This document shows, piece by piece, positions 48,052 through 56,306 of a DNA stretch of 64,000 nt. The position numbers and the translations under genes are program-made. The DNA lies in NCBI GenBank assembly GCA_013349295.1, contig DUZW01000005.1:1-64000 (forward strand), written 5' to 3'. Below the pieces are notes generated by a model. That model made no database searches. It saw only the letters and a list, made by a program, of their open reading frames with translations, and was not told the DNA's origin. The DNA comes from Deltaproteobacteria bacterium (GTDB lineage Bacteria > Desulfobacterota > Desulfobulbia > Desulfobulbales > Desulfurivibrionaceae). Positions within the stretch are counted from its first letter, which is position 1. Each line of letters begins with the position of its first letter.

Positions 48052-48352
48052 GACCTTGCTCCGTATTGATTTTTATCTTCCCTCTCAGCCTCTTGCAAAA
48101 AGCCTTGTCTGTGCTTCGGCATACGCCAAACCAGTAATGTCAACCGCGACGGATTCAGCCGGTCGGTCGATCGCCTCGCGCCTGCACAACCAGCATCGCA
48201 ACGGCAGACCGGGATGCACGAAAACCCCAAAATCCAAAGATGGACTTTTTCAATATCTCTGCTATATTGTGACAGTTTTCGTGGCTTCCTGCAAGAAAAC
48301 CCCGCCGGACCGCCATCCATTGCAGGTTACAGTTTTACCCGAGGAGAGCCCC
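48052..48352. other. Divergent intergenic region between the cupin gene and dgkA
   Basis: About 300 bases with no gene. A sigma-70-like promoter for dgkA lies at 48241-48268 (separate entry). No repeat or terminator was seen. Confidence 0.4.
48241..48268 (+). promoter_or_regulatory. Candidate sigma-70 promoter of dgkA
   Basis: TGGACT, 16 bases, TATATT, 84 bases before the dgkA start. Confidence 0.4.
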
Positions 48353-48715
48353 ATGGGCAAAGAAAGCGGCGCGGGCCTTACCCGCCTTCGCAACGCCTTC
48401 GGCTGGTCCATGGCAGGACTCGCCGCCACCCTGAAACACGAAAAGGCCTTTCAACAAGAGCTTGGCCTCTGCCTCATTCTGGCGCCCTTTGCCCTCTTGC
48501 TCGGCAAGACCGGGGTCGAAAAATCCCTGCTTCTCGGTTCGCTCTTGCTGGTGCTGATCGTCGAGATTCTCAACAGCGCCATCGAAGCGGTGGTGGACCG
48601 TTTTGGAGGAGAACACCATCCCCTGTCCGGACGGGCCAAGGACATGGGCTCCGCCGCCGTGTTCCTCACTCTGGCCAACGCCGGAATCTGCTGGATACTG
48701 ATCCTCTTTTTCTAA
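48353..48715 (+). CDS. dgkA: Diacylglycerol kinase
   Basis: Small inner-membrane kinase of 120 residues that phosphorylates diacylglycerol, or undecaprenol in some lineages. The DgkA signature EILNSAIEAVVDRFG (catalytic Glu) is intact, preceded by RLRNAFGWSMAGL and followed by HPLSGRAKDMGSAAVFL. Three membrane segments are visible. The ATG at 48353 follows GAGGAG; a longer frame beginning near 48050 is not credible. Confidence 0.93.
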   Translation: MGKESGAGLTRLRNAFGWSMAGLAATLKHEKAFQQELGLCLILAPFALLLGKTGVEKSLLLGSLLLVLIVEILNSAIEAVVDRFGGEHHPLSGRAKDMGSAAVFLTLANAGICWILILFF

Positions 48716-48722
48716 TCGCACC

Positions 48723-48739
48723 ATACCACATTGTGGTAT
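48723..48739. promoter_or_regulatory. Perfect 17-base palindrome, candidate operator
   Basis: ATACCACA-T-TGTGGTAT, ending eight bases upstream of the -35 box of the YcaO promoter and seven bases after the dgkA stop. Position suits an activator or repressor site; a weak dgkA terminator is the alternative, as only TTTT follows. Confidence 0.45.
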
Positions 48740-48747
48740 AAGTTTTC

Positions 48748-48776
48748 TTGACAACACCATGACTCTCGGGAATAAT
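48748..48776 (+). promoter_or_regulatory. Sigma-70 promoter of the YcaO-TPR gene
   Basis: TTGACA, 17 bases, AATAAT, 82 bases before the ATG at 48859; near-consensus boxes at optimal spacing. Confidence 0.65.
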
Positions 48777-48858
48777 CGGAACCCATAACTTCCCGTTTAT
48801 TTGATTCCATCAGTAACCGCAACCTCCCTGGAAAACCGGGAGAATTCACAGGTGCCCC

Positions 48859-50607
48859 ATGAACAATTCCCCCATTCGCCCCACCGATTGCTTCAAACAC
48901 TACACCCTTGACCAGGACAAGGTCTGCAGCCCCGTCGAGACGGTAACCCGCTTCAAAGAACGGCTTAAAGAGGTGAACCTGGACATCCTCCAGGAAGTGC
49001 GCCGCATCGACAACGGCCGTCTGGATATTCCGGTCTATTTCAGCGTCTGCGGCAAGGATGCCAAGGCCGTAATCGGCAACAAGAAACAGATGGGCAAGGG
49101 CAGCTCGCCGGAGCAGTCCCAGGCCAGCGCCTGCATGGAACTGGCCGAGCGCTTCAGCTTCTTCAGCTTCAAGAAGAACGAAGATAACTTCATCACCGAC
49201 ACCTACGCCAATCTCAAAAAAGCCGGACAACCGCTCCTGCCCCTGGTCCGCCTCCTGCTCTCGGTCCATGACGAACAGACCGACATCGCCACCCTGGAAC
49301 GTCTCATCGAAGATATTCCCATCCAATGGGTCTGGGCCACCAACCTCAACAGCGGCGAGGTGCTGCTGGTTCCCTTCAGCTGGTTTTACGCGATCAACGA
49401 ATTCAACGGGCCGTCGGCGGGCAACACCTACGAAGAAGCAATCCTTCAGGGGATCAGCGAACTGGTGGAACGGCATGTCTGCTCCGTGGTCAATCACAAG
49501 CAGCTCGCCACCCCGGCCATTAACCCGGACAGCGTCACCGACCCGGTGGCCCGCGAGCTGATCGACAAGTTTGCCAAAAACGGCATAGATCTCTACCTCA
49601 ACGATTTCACCCTGGACACCGGCATCCCCACGGTGGGCGCGCTGGCCATCGACCGCAACACCTTCCCGGACTCAAGCGAGATCGTCTATACGGCGGGCAC
49701 CACCCCTGACCCGGAGAAGGCGTTGATCCGGGCGATTACCGAGGTGGCCCAGCTGGCCGGGGATTTCAACACCCACGCCAACTATGTGGCCAGCGGGTTG
49801 CCCAAGCCCCTGTCCATGGACGAGGTACGCTACCTCACCGAGACGGAAACGACCATCTCCATCCACGACATGCCGCAGCTCAGCGACAACAACATGCGGG
49901 TGGAGATCGACCGCTGCCTGGCGGCCCTCTCCCGCCTCGGCCTTGAAGTGCTGGTGGTCAACACCATGCACGAAAAACTTCAGATCCCCACCATCTACAC
50001 CATCATCCCCGGCTGCCATTTCCGAGAACGCTCCATGATCAACAACGTGGGCTTGTTTGCCGCGAAACTCGTGACCGAGCGCATCCCTGCGCCGGAAGAC
50101 CAGCTCATTCAACTGAAAAAGATGCAGACCTACCTGCCGGACGCCTATTTTCTCGAATATTATCTCGGCAAGAACATGCAGGCCCAAGGTGAATTTGCCG
50201 CGGCAGTCGCCCATCTGGAAAGGGCGCTTACCCTGCGGCCTGAAGAAGAGGATATCCCCTATATCTATTCACATCTGGGCGACTGCCTGAAAGACATGGG
50301 GGAATACGCCAAGGCCATCACCGCGCTGCAAAAAGGAGCGGCGTATGACGAAGACCGGCCGGACATCCACAACCTGCTTGGTTTCTGCCATTTCAAGCTG
50401 TCCGACTACCAGACTGCCATCGGCCATTTCCGCCGGACCGTGGAACTGAACCCGGCCTCGGCCATTGATTATGCCAACCTGGGGGTCAACTACCGCAGAC
50501 TTGGCAAAAGCGATGAAGCGAGCCGCTACTTCGAGCTGGCCCTCAACCTGGACCCGAACATCGAGTTTGCCAAGACGAATCTGGCTGAGTTGAGCGCAGC
50601 GAACTGA
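48859..50607 (+). CDS. YcaO-domain protein with C-terminal TPR repeats
   Basis: Protein of 582 residues. The N-terminal 400 are a YcaO domain: MGKGSSPEQSQASACMELAERFSFF (outlined), AGNTYEEAILQGISELVERHV and TTPDPEKALIRAITEVAQLAGDFNTH are the ATP/Mg-binding helices rich in Glu. YcaO enzymes use ATP to activate amide backbones, making azolines or thioamides, or act in ribosomal protein S12 methylthiolation. Residues about 415-580 hold four tetratricopeptide repeats (FLEYYLGKNMQAQGEFAAA, YSHLGDCLKDMGEYAKAI, HNLLGFCHFKLSDYQTAI, YANLGVNYRRLGKSDEAS). No TfuA partner or precursor is adjacent. Converges on trmN6 with 11 bases between. Confidence 0.88.
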   Translation: MNNSPIRPTDCFKHYTLDQDKVCSPVETVTRFKERLKEVNLDILQEVRRIDNGRLDIPVYFSVCGKDAKAVIGNKKQMGKGSSPEQSQASACMELAERFSFFSFKKNEDNFITDTYANLKKAGQPLLPLVRLLLSVHDEQTDIATLERLIEDIPIQWVWATNLNSGEVLLVPFSWFYAINEFNGPSAGNTYEEAILQGISELVERHVCSVVNHKQLATPAINPDSVTDPVARELIDKFAKNGIDLYLNDFTLDTGIPTVGALAIDRNTFPDSSEIVYTAGTTPDPEKALIRAITEVAQLAGDFNTHANYVASGLPKPLSMDEVRYLTETETTISIHDMPQLSDNNMRVEIDRCLAALSRLGLEVLVVNTMHEKLQIPTIYTIIPGCHFRERSMINNVGLFAAKLVTERIPAPEDQLIQLKKMQTYLPDAYFLEYYLGKNMQAQGEFAAAVAHLERALTLRPEEEDIPYIYSHLGDCLKDMGEYAKAITALQKGAAYDEDRPDIHNLLGFCHFKLSDYQTAIGHFRRTVELNPASAIDYANLGVNYRRLGKSDEASRYFELALNLDPNIEFAKTNLAELSAAN

Positions 50608-50618
50608 TCAGAAGGAAA

Positions 50619-51356
50619 TCACCCCGCGTACATGCCGGCCATCTCCGGCGTGTACGCGCCATCCTTTTCCTGACAGATATAAAAGGGCGGCAAAATTGCC
50701 AGCTCTTCCCCTCCGTCCTTCACCGCCTCCACCAGCACCAGCCCGGCCAGCGCACCGGGCCAAGGGTACACCATCCGGAGCCGTTTCGGCTCAAGTCCGT
50801 TTTCCCGCAAGACGCCGAGCAGGGTTACGGCTCGCAGTGCCGGATAGACAAAGGCCGCCCTCCCTCCTGATTTGAGGACGCATGCCGCAGCCGGAGCCAT
50901 CTCGCTGATCCCTCCCAAAATTTCGTGCCTGGCCTTTGTCCGTTCGGTTTCGGGATGATGACGACCGCTTCCGGTCTGGTAGTAGGGAGGATTTGCCACC
51001 ACCAAGTCGCATGAGCCTAGGGGCAGCAGTGTTTCTATCCGACGACAATCGCCCTCGATAACCGTGACCCGATTCTCAAGTCCATTGATGGCAACATTCC
51101 GGCGGATGATCCCGGCCAGACGCGATTGGACCTCAAGGGCGACAAGGCTGACGCCGGGCCAGCGGTGGGAGAGGATCAGGGAGACAACCCCGCATCCGGC
51201 GCCAAGATCGAGAATCCGCGCATCGTGTTCCGGGCTGATGAAATGAGCAAGGAGAACGGCATCCACGGAAAAGCGATAGCCCTGCCGGGGCTGCAGACAG
51301 CGCAGCTTGCCGGCAAAAAGGCTATCCTCGGTGAGCTCCGTGGCAAGGGCCATCAA
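50619..51356 (-). CDS. TrmN6-type (YfiC) methyltransferase
   Basis: SAM-dependent class I methyltransferase of 245 residues. SAM motif ILDLGAGCGVVSLILSHRWPG and the N6-adenine catalytic motif LVVANPPYYQTGSGRHHPE place it with tRNA1(Val) A37 N6-methyltransferase, matched also by GYRFSVDAVLLAHF at the start. Alternative: another N6-adenine or N5-glutamine methyltransferase sharing NPPY. Six bases separate it from the DUF1015 gene stop on the same strand, so they are cotranscribed. Confidence 0.87.
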   Translation of the reverse strand: MMALATELTEDSLFAGKLRCLQPRQGYRFSVDAVLLAHFISPEHDARILDLGAGCGVVSLILSHRWPGVSLVALEVQSRLAGIIRRNVAINGLENRVTVIEGDCRRIETLLPLGSCDLVVANPPYYQTGSGRHHPETERTKARHEILGGISEMAPAAACVLKSGGRAAFVYPALRAVTLLGVLRENGLEPKRLRMVYPWPGALAGLVLVEAVKDGGEELAILPPFYICQEKDGAYTPEMAGMYAG

Positions 51357-51362
51357 GGATGT

Positions 51363-52727
51363 TCAGGATGGGATTTTCTCTTGGGGCACGATCTTATTGA
51401 GCAACAGACCGGTGAGCAGTTTCGGATAAAAATAGGTGGACTTGTGGGGCATGACCAGCCCCTCGTCCGCCACCCGCCGCACCTGGGAAACCAGAGTCGG
51501 ATTCATCAAAAAGACAAGGGGGCTGCGGTCGGAGTTGGCCTCACCCTCCTTGATCGCGATATCCAGAGCAGTATCGGGATCGCTGTAATAGTCGACCAGC
51601 CCATCTTTTTCACACCGGGCATGGTCGAGCTGCAGCAGCCGATCGAGGATCAGATCGGAAAGCACCACCACGTCCAACTCCCGCAGGGCCGCGGGCTGCT
51701 TGGAGCCGAGGGCTTCGTCGATAACCCCGTCCCGCAGGCTCAGGAGCAGACAGCGATCCTCCTGGGGATGATACAGGCCGAACATCGTGGTCGCGCCGGC
51801 GTTTTCCGCCATACGGGCCAGAACCTCGGTCACCAGGGTCTCACGGGAGCCGCCGGTGACTTCCTCCACGATGAAACTGTGTCCCAGGTTGGCCACCAGA
51901 CCGTCCAGAGCGACAGCCTCGGGCATCCGCACCAAACGGTGAGTGGGCAGCACGGACAGACCGGGGTCCTCCATGCCGCAAAGGTACATCATCGTATGAT
52001 TGTAAGGGCTGTCCGAGGCCACCTCGCCCAACCGCTCCCGCATCAGGGCGCGGAACTGGAGGGCCGTGGTATAACGATGATGGCCGTCGGCGATATAAAG
52101 AGCTCTTTCCACAAACAACTCGCGGACCTGGGAGAGAATCGCCGGGTCGGTCACCGCCCAGATGGTATGGATGCAACCGTCGTTATCCGTGGCGCTACAA
52201 AGCGGCTCCGCGGAACGACCGCCTTCCAGAAGCGTCATGATTCGCCCTTCGGCATCGGAGTAAAGTGAAAAGATCGGGCTGAACTGGGCATGGCAGGTGT
52301 CCAACAGGCTGAGCCGGTCGGAGGTTACCCCGGAAAAGGTCTTTTCGTGGGGTTTGACGATGCCCTCGGCAAACTCGGCCAGTTGCACCAGACAAAGCAA
52401 CCCCTTGCGGGTCAACCGCTTGCCGGAAGGCAACCCATACTCGGTATGATAGAGATAGATGGTCGGCTCCTGCTCGCGAACCAGCACCTCTTCCTGCTGC
52501 CACTTGGCAAAGGTTTCCTTGGCCTGCTGATAGCGGGTCTCGGACATTTGACCCGGCCCGAGATTCTTACTCAGATCCAGATGGATCATATTGTAAGGAT
52601 TCTTAGCGGCAAAGGCTGAATGGGAAGCAATGTCGATCACGTCATAGGGAGGGGTAACCACCTCTTCCAGATGCTGGATCTTGGCCGAGTTGTATCGAAG
52701 GGCGCGAAAAGGCGCAATCAAAGCCAT
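51363..52727 (-). CDS. DUF1015 protein
   Basis: Cytoplasmic protein of 454 residues of the widespread DUF1015 family, recognised by MALIAPFRALRYN, PPYDVI near the start, NPYNMIHLDLSK, and the central IADGHHRYTTALQFR with LFSLYSDAEG. Members occur near serine biosynthesis genes and are suspected phosphatases or kinases; activity is unproven. AAGGAG lies ahead of the ATG at 52727. Length is normal. Confidence 0.9.
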   Translation of the reverse strand: MALIAPFRALRYNSAKIQHLEEVVTPPYDVIDIASHSAFAAKNPYNMIHLDLSKNLGPGQMSETRYQQAKETFAKWQQEEVLVREQEPTIYLYHTEYGLPSGKRLTRKGLLCLVQLAEFAEGIVKPHEKTFSGVTSDRLSLLDTCHAQFSPIFSLYSDAEGRIMTLLEGGRSAEPLCSATDNDGCIHTIWAVTDPAILSQVRELFVERALYIADGHHRYTTALQFRALMRERLGEVASDSPYNHTMMYLCGMEDPGLSVLPTHRLVRMPEAVALDGLVANLGHSFIVEEVTGGSRETLVTEVLARMAENAGATTMFGLYHPQEDRCLLLSLRDGVIDEALGSKQPAALRELDVVVLSDLILDRLLQLDHARCEKDGLVDYYSDPDTALDIAIKEGEANSDRSPLVFLMNPTLVSQVRRVADEGLVMPHKSTYFYPKLLTGLLLNKIVPQEKIPS

Positions 52728-53095
52728 TGTTCTGTCTCCTTGCCCGTCCAGTCGGGGCAACCGCCCAAAACTGCCGGCAAATTCTCCCGGTGGTCATGAA
52801 CCGGTTGACTTCCCCAGGGGGAATAGATATGTTTTAAAAAGTTTGCCATTGCCTAAAGTCAGCTTAGGGAATGGCTCGGCAAAAATCGTCAGATACAGAC
52901 GCGCAAATAAATTTCACCGGAAGCGCACCCCATCCACCCCGCAATGATGAGATAATGCCGCGCAACACAGAAGCTGGCGCCTTCGTGCGACGCCATCATT
53001 ACATAGTAAAAAAACATCCAACTTTCAAGTGAACATTGTACCCGGTCCGCTTTCTTTTACAAAAGAACTTTTCCAATACCTCAAGAGGTTTTCAC
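52728..53095. other. Divergent region between DUF1015 and queD
   Basis: No gene. An imperfect hairpin at about 52843-52885 (TTTGCCATT-CCTAA against TTAGG-AATGGC-GGCAAA, seven-base loop) is the main structure. No preQ1 riboswitch core was recognised ahead of queD. The 3' half is AT-richer. Confidence 0.4.
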
Positions 53096-53467
53096 ATGTA
53101 CGACATCTTTACCCGCACCCATTTTTCCTCCGGCCATCATCTGCGCAACTATCCCGGCAACTGCGAACGGCCCCACGGCCACAACTGGCAGGTGGAGGTA
53201 ACGGTTCGCGCCACCGAGCTTGACGAACTGGGCATGGGGATCGACTTCAAGAACCTGAAAAAAGCGGTAAACGTAATCATGGAGGATCTGGACCACCGGG
53301 ATCTCAACGAACATCCGGCCTTCCAGGACAAAAACCCCTCTTCCGAAAACATCGCCGCCTATATCTTCGAAAGCCTCAAGGGGTCGCTGACCACCGACCG
53401 CTACCGGCCTTACAGCGTCACGGTCTGCGAAACGGAGAACTGCTGCGTGACCTACCGTGAGGGATAA
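53096..53467 (+). CDS. queD: 6-carboxy-5,6,7,8-tetrahydropterin synthase
   Basis: Enzyme of 123 residues for the first committed step of queuosine synthesis, using 7,8-dihydroneopterin triphosphate. Zn ligands are the HH of FSSGHHL and the His pair of HGHNW; the catalytic Cys lies in GNCERPHGHN. LDHRDLNEHP and ENIAAYIFE complete the family pattern. The ATG at 53096 has AAGAGG upstream. It overlaps queE by 11 bases. Confidence 0.95.
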   Translation: MYDIFTRTHFSSGHHLRNYPGNCERPHGHNWQVEVTVRATELDELGMGIDFKNLKKAVNVIMEDLDHRDLNEHPAFQDKNPSSENIAAYIFESLKGSLTTDRYRPYSVTVCETENCCVTYREG

Positions 53468-54116
53468 GCCCACCCTTCAACTTTCCGAGGTTTTCTACAG
53501 CATCCAGGGGGAGTCTTCCTTTGCGGGCTACCCCTGCCTTTTTTTTCGCCTCTCCGGCTGCAACCTGCGCTGCTCCTACTGCGACGCCAAGTACACCTAC
53601 GAGGAACCGGCCACGCCAACCACGGTAAGCGACCTGCTGATCGAGGCGGCGCAATACCCCAACGTTCACCACATCGAGATCACCGGCGGCGAACCCCTGC
53701 TCCAGGAAGAGGTCTACCCGCTCATGGACGGACTGCTCGCGGCGGGCCGCACCGTGCTGCTCGAAACCAACGGCAGCCTCGGCATCGAGCGGGTGCCGAA
53801 AGAAGTAATCCGGATTGTCGATCTCAAATGCCCGGACAGCACCATGGCCGAGAAGATGAACCTTGCCAACCTCTATCTGTTGATGCCCCATGACGAGATC
53901 AAGTTCGTACTCAGCTCCCGGGCCGACTACGACTGGGCCAAGGCCATGATGGGGGAACACCGCCTGGCCGAAAAGGCGAAGGTAATCCTCTCCCCGGTGA
54001 CCAACCGCCTCCAGCCCGCCCTGCTGGCCCAGTGGCTCATGGCCGACGCCCTCCCGGCCCGCCTCCAACTCCAGCTCCACACCTTGCTCTGGCCGGGGCT
54101 GAAGCGGGGGGTATAA
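53457..54116 (+). CDS. queE: 7-carboxy-7-deazaguanine synthase
   Basis: Radical SAM enzyme of 219 residues that makes 7-carboxy-7-deazaguanine from the QueD product. Start motif SEVFYSIQGESSFAGYPCLFFRLSGCNLRCSYCD (outlined) contains the cluster C-x3-C-x2-C and Mg/substrate residues; HIEITGGEPLLQ is the GGE motif and LLETNGSLG follows. The GTG start at 53457 lies within queD, with coupled translation. Confidence 0.95.
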   Translation: MRDKPTLQLSEVFYSIQGESSFAGYPCLFFRLSGCNLRCSYCDAKYTYEEPATPTTVSDLLIEAAQYPNVHHIEITGGEPLLQEEVYPLMDGLLAAGRTVLLETNGSLGIERVPKEVIRIVDLKCPDSTMAEKMNLANLYLLMPHDEIKFVLSSRADYDWAKAMMGEHRLAEKAKVILSPVTNRLQPALLAQWLMADALPARLQLQLHTLLWPGLKRGV

Positions 54117-54154
54117 GGGCTTCTCGCCGAGACTCGCCGGGCGGGAAAATCAAC

Positions 54155-54670
54155 TCATGCCAGTCCCTTTATTGTCCGATTAATCCAGCCAAGCAAGAAC
54201 TTGGATTGACTGCGATCTTTGTTGCAGATCTCTGCATAACGAGCAATTTTTGCGATCGCATATCTGGCAATAAACTGAGATTCTTCCATACTGTTTAGTT
54301 TGCCGATGGTTATCGGGCCGATGCTGCCATCTTGAGCGCTCCCAACCACCCTTTGCACCAATTTAGCTGCCGTAGTCACGCCTGCGTTTACGCCAAAATC
54401 GAATATTGCTTCCGCGACCTTTTGGCTGTTGATTTTCTCCCCCGCTATTTTATCCCAGAATTGGCTTTTGTAAAAATCGCGAACCAGAGTTGACAACTCA
54501 GGATGTTGCATATCACCAGTATCAATGTAACGCCAACCTGCCCAATTAGGGTGCGAGTTGCGCGCAATTCCGGCGTATGTTTGACCGCCATGATCTCCAT
54601 GAACATTGACTAATCGGTACCCACCCTCGTTTTGAATCATTATCTCGAAAGCCGGATCAAAATTCGCCAT
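54155..54670 (-). CDS. Lysozyme-like glycoside hydrolase (GH108) with peptidoglycan-binding C-terminus
   Basis: Protein of 171 residues similar to secretion activators and phage endolysins of the GH108 type: MIQNEGGYRLVNVHGDHGGQTYAGIA has catalytic Glu15 in the NEGGY motif, and FDFGVNAGVTTAAKLVQRVVG with DGSIGP fits the PG_binding_3 module. No signal peptide is seen, as in phage enzymes that rely on a holin. The bases are visibly less GC-rich than the flanks, suggesting recent acquisition with the next small gene. Confidence 0.82.
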   Translation of the reverse strand: MANFDPAFEIMIQNEGGYRLVNVHGDHGGQTYAGIARNSHPNWAGWRYIDTGDMQHPELSTLVRDFYKSQFWDKIAGEKINSQKVAEAIFDFGVNAGVTTAAKLVQRVVGSAQDGSIGPITIGKLNSMEESQFIARYAIAKIARYAEICNKDRSQSKFLLGWINRTIKGLA

Positions 54671-54694
54671 CTCGATTCTCCTTTATTATTATTT

Positions 54695-54940
54695 TCATGA
54701 ACCTATGATCGTCCGCTGGATTGAGACAACCACACCTCTAAAATACCTCCCGGCAGTTTCTTTGAGCTCCTGACCAAAACTGCGTTTTTCAAGGCTGATT
54801 GATATAGAAAGCGCTTCTCCTAATTTACAGGCAAGTTCGACAGCATAAGATTTCTGGTTGTTTTGGTAATACCGCACTTCCATCGGACGGATTCGCAGAA
54901 TGAAGACGGTTTGTTTTTTTTGCCGCTTCCGGTCGGGCAT
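54695..54940 (-). CDS. Small protein upstream of the lysozyme-like gene
   Basis: Protein of 81 residues, basic, with no hydrophobic segment long enough for a holin. It is 24 bases upstream of the lysozyme gene on the same strand and shares its lower GC. No family recognised; likely a cargo remnant. Confidence 0.4.
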   Translation of the reverse strand: MPDRKRQKKQTVFILRIRPMEVRYYQNNQKSYAVELACKLGEALSISISLEKRSFGQELKETAGRYFRGVVVSIQRTIIGS

Positions 54941-55105
54941 ACCTGTTTATCTGTCCAGTTTTCAGCTTGTTTCTTGCCTACCCCCACCCTCCTGCTCCAT
55001 TATTTTGCCAGAAACGGCTTTATTGTCAAATATCTTCAGCTTTCCCTCTCTGATTCAGTGAGGCAGGTTGAAAAAAACGAACACTACTGACGCAACCTTG
55101 GTTTT

Positions 55106-55123
55106 TTTCGTGTTTTTCGTGGC
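55106..55123 (+). repeat. Fragment of the CACGAAA-type repeat
   Basis: TTTTCGTGTTTTTCGTGG ahead of ispG matches the right arm of the repeat at 22027-22167; no facing arm was found. Confidence 0.5.
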
Positions 55124-55202
55124 AAAAAAATCCCGTGCCACCTTGGCCCGCCCGACAAAAGAAGGATGCAGGAAGAGAAGCAAAAGTGTATACTCTTGCA
55201 CC

Positions 55203-56288
55203 ATGATAATCCGTAAAAAAACACGCCAAATACAGGTGGGCAACGTAGCAGTAGGCGGCGATGCTCCCATCGCCGTGCAGTCCATGACCAATACCGACAC
55301 CAGGGATGTGGAAGCCACCGTGGCCCAGATCCACCGGCTCGCCGAAGCGGGCTGCGAGATCATCCGGGTGGCGGTGCTCGATCTGGAGGCGGCTGCTGCC
55401 ATCACCAAAATCCGAGAACAGATCACCATTCCACTCATCGCCGACATCCATTTTGATGCACGGCTGGCCGTGGCCAGCATGGAGCACGGCGCCCAGGGCA
55501 TCCGCATCAATCCCGGCAATCTAGGCGGCCCGGACAAGCTGGCCCGGGTAGTGGCCGCGGCCAAACAGCATCAAGTATCCATCCGGGTGGGGGTCAACTC
55601 CGGGTCGGTGGAAAAGGATATCCTGCAAAAACACGGGCACCCCACCCCGGACGCACTGGTGGAGAGCGCCCTGCGCAATGTGCGGCTGCTGGAGGCCCTT
55701 GATTTCCACGAGATCAAAATATCCCTCAAGTCCTCCGACGCCATGACCACGGTGGAATCCTACCGCCGCCTCGCCGGCCAGTGCAACTACCCCCTGCATC
55801 TCGGGGTCACCGAGGCGGGCGGCCTGATTGCCGGCACTGTCAAATCCAGTGTGGCCCTAGGAATTTTGTTATACGAAGGCATCGGCGACACCTTCCGCAT
55901 TTCGCTCACCCGCGATCCTGTGGAGGAGATTCGGGTCGGCTTTGAGCTGCTCCGCAGTCTGCACATCCGCGAGCGGGGGCCGGAGCTGATCTCCTGCCCC
56001 ACCTGCGGTCGCTGTCAGGTAAACCTCTTTGGCTTGGCCGAGCAGGTGGAACGCCATATCCAGAACATCGACACCCCCTTGAAGATCGCGGTCATGGGCT
56101 GCGTGGTCAACGGACCGGGCGAGGCCAAGGAGGCTGATATCGGGGTGGCCGGCGGCCACGGGGTCGGCATTATTTTCAAGAAAGGCCAACTGTATAAGAA
56201 GGTGGCCGAAGACAAACTTCTGGCTGTTTTCCTGGCCGAAATCGACGCGATGATCCAAGAAGCGCGCCAAACCGCGCATAATCCATAA
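55203..56288 (+). CDS. ispG: 4-hydroxy-3-methylbut-2-enyl diphosphate synthase
   Basis: [4Fe-4S] enzyme of 361 residues of the non-mevalonate isoprenoid pathway, converting MEcPP to HMBPP. The barrel starts RQIQVGNVAVGGDAPIAVQSMTNTDTRDVEATV (outlined); cluster ligands are in ELISCPTCGRCQ and MGCVVNGPGEAKEADIGVAGG. The ATG at 55203 begins the conserved part. It is followed 18 bases later by proS, so the two are cotranscribed, then rel. Confidence 0.96.
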   Translation: MIIRKKTRQIQVGNVAVGGDAPIAVQSMTNTDTRDVEATVAQIHRLAEAGCEIIRVAVLDLEAAAAITKIREQITIPLIADIHFDARLAVASMEHGAQGIRINPGNLGGPDKLARVVAAAKQHQVSIRVGVNSGSVEKDILQKHGHPTPDALVESALRNVRLLEALDFHEIKISLKSSDAMTTVESYRRLAGQCNYPLHLGVTEAGGLIAGTVKSSVALGILLYEGIGDTFRISLTRDPVEEIRVGFELLRSLHIRERGPELISCPTCGRCQVNLFGLAEQVERHIQNIDTPLKIAVMGCVVNGPGEAKEADIGVAGGHGVGIIFKKGQLYKKVAEDKLLAVFLAEIDAMIQEARQTAHNP

Positions 56289-56306
56289 CTGCTTACCAGG
56301 TGCCCC

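Noticed and set aside
52843-52885. Hairpin ahead of queD considered as a preQ1 riboswitch or terminator
   Set aside because: No preQ1 aptamer core and no T-run in the queD direction; it is 210 bases upstream.
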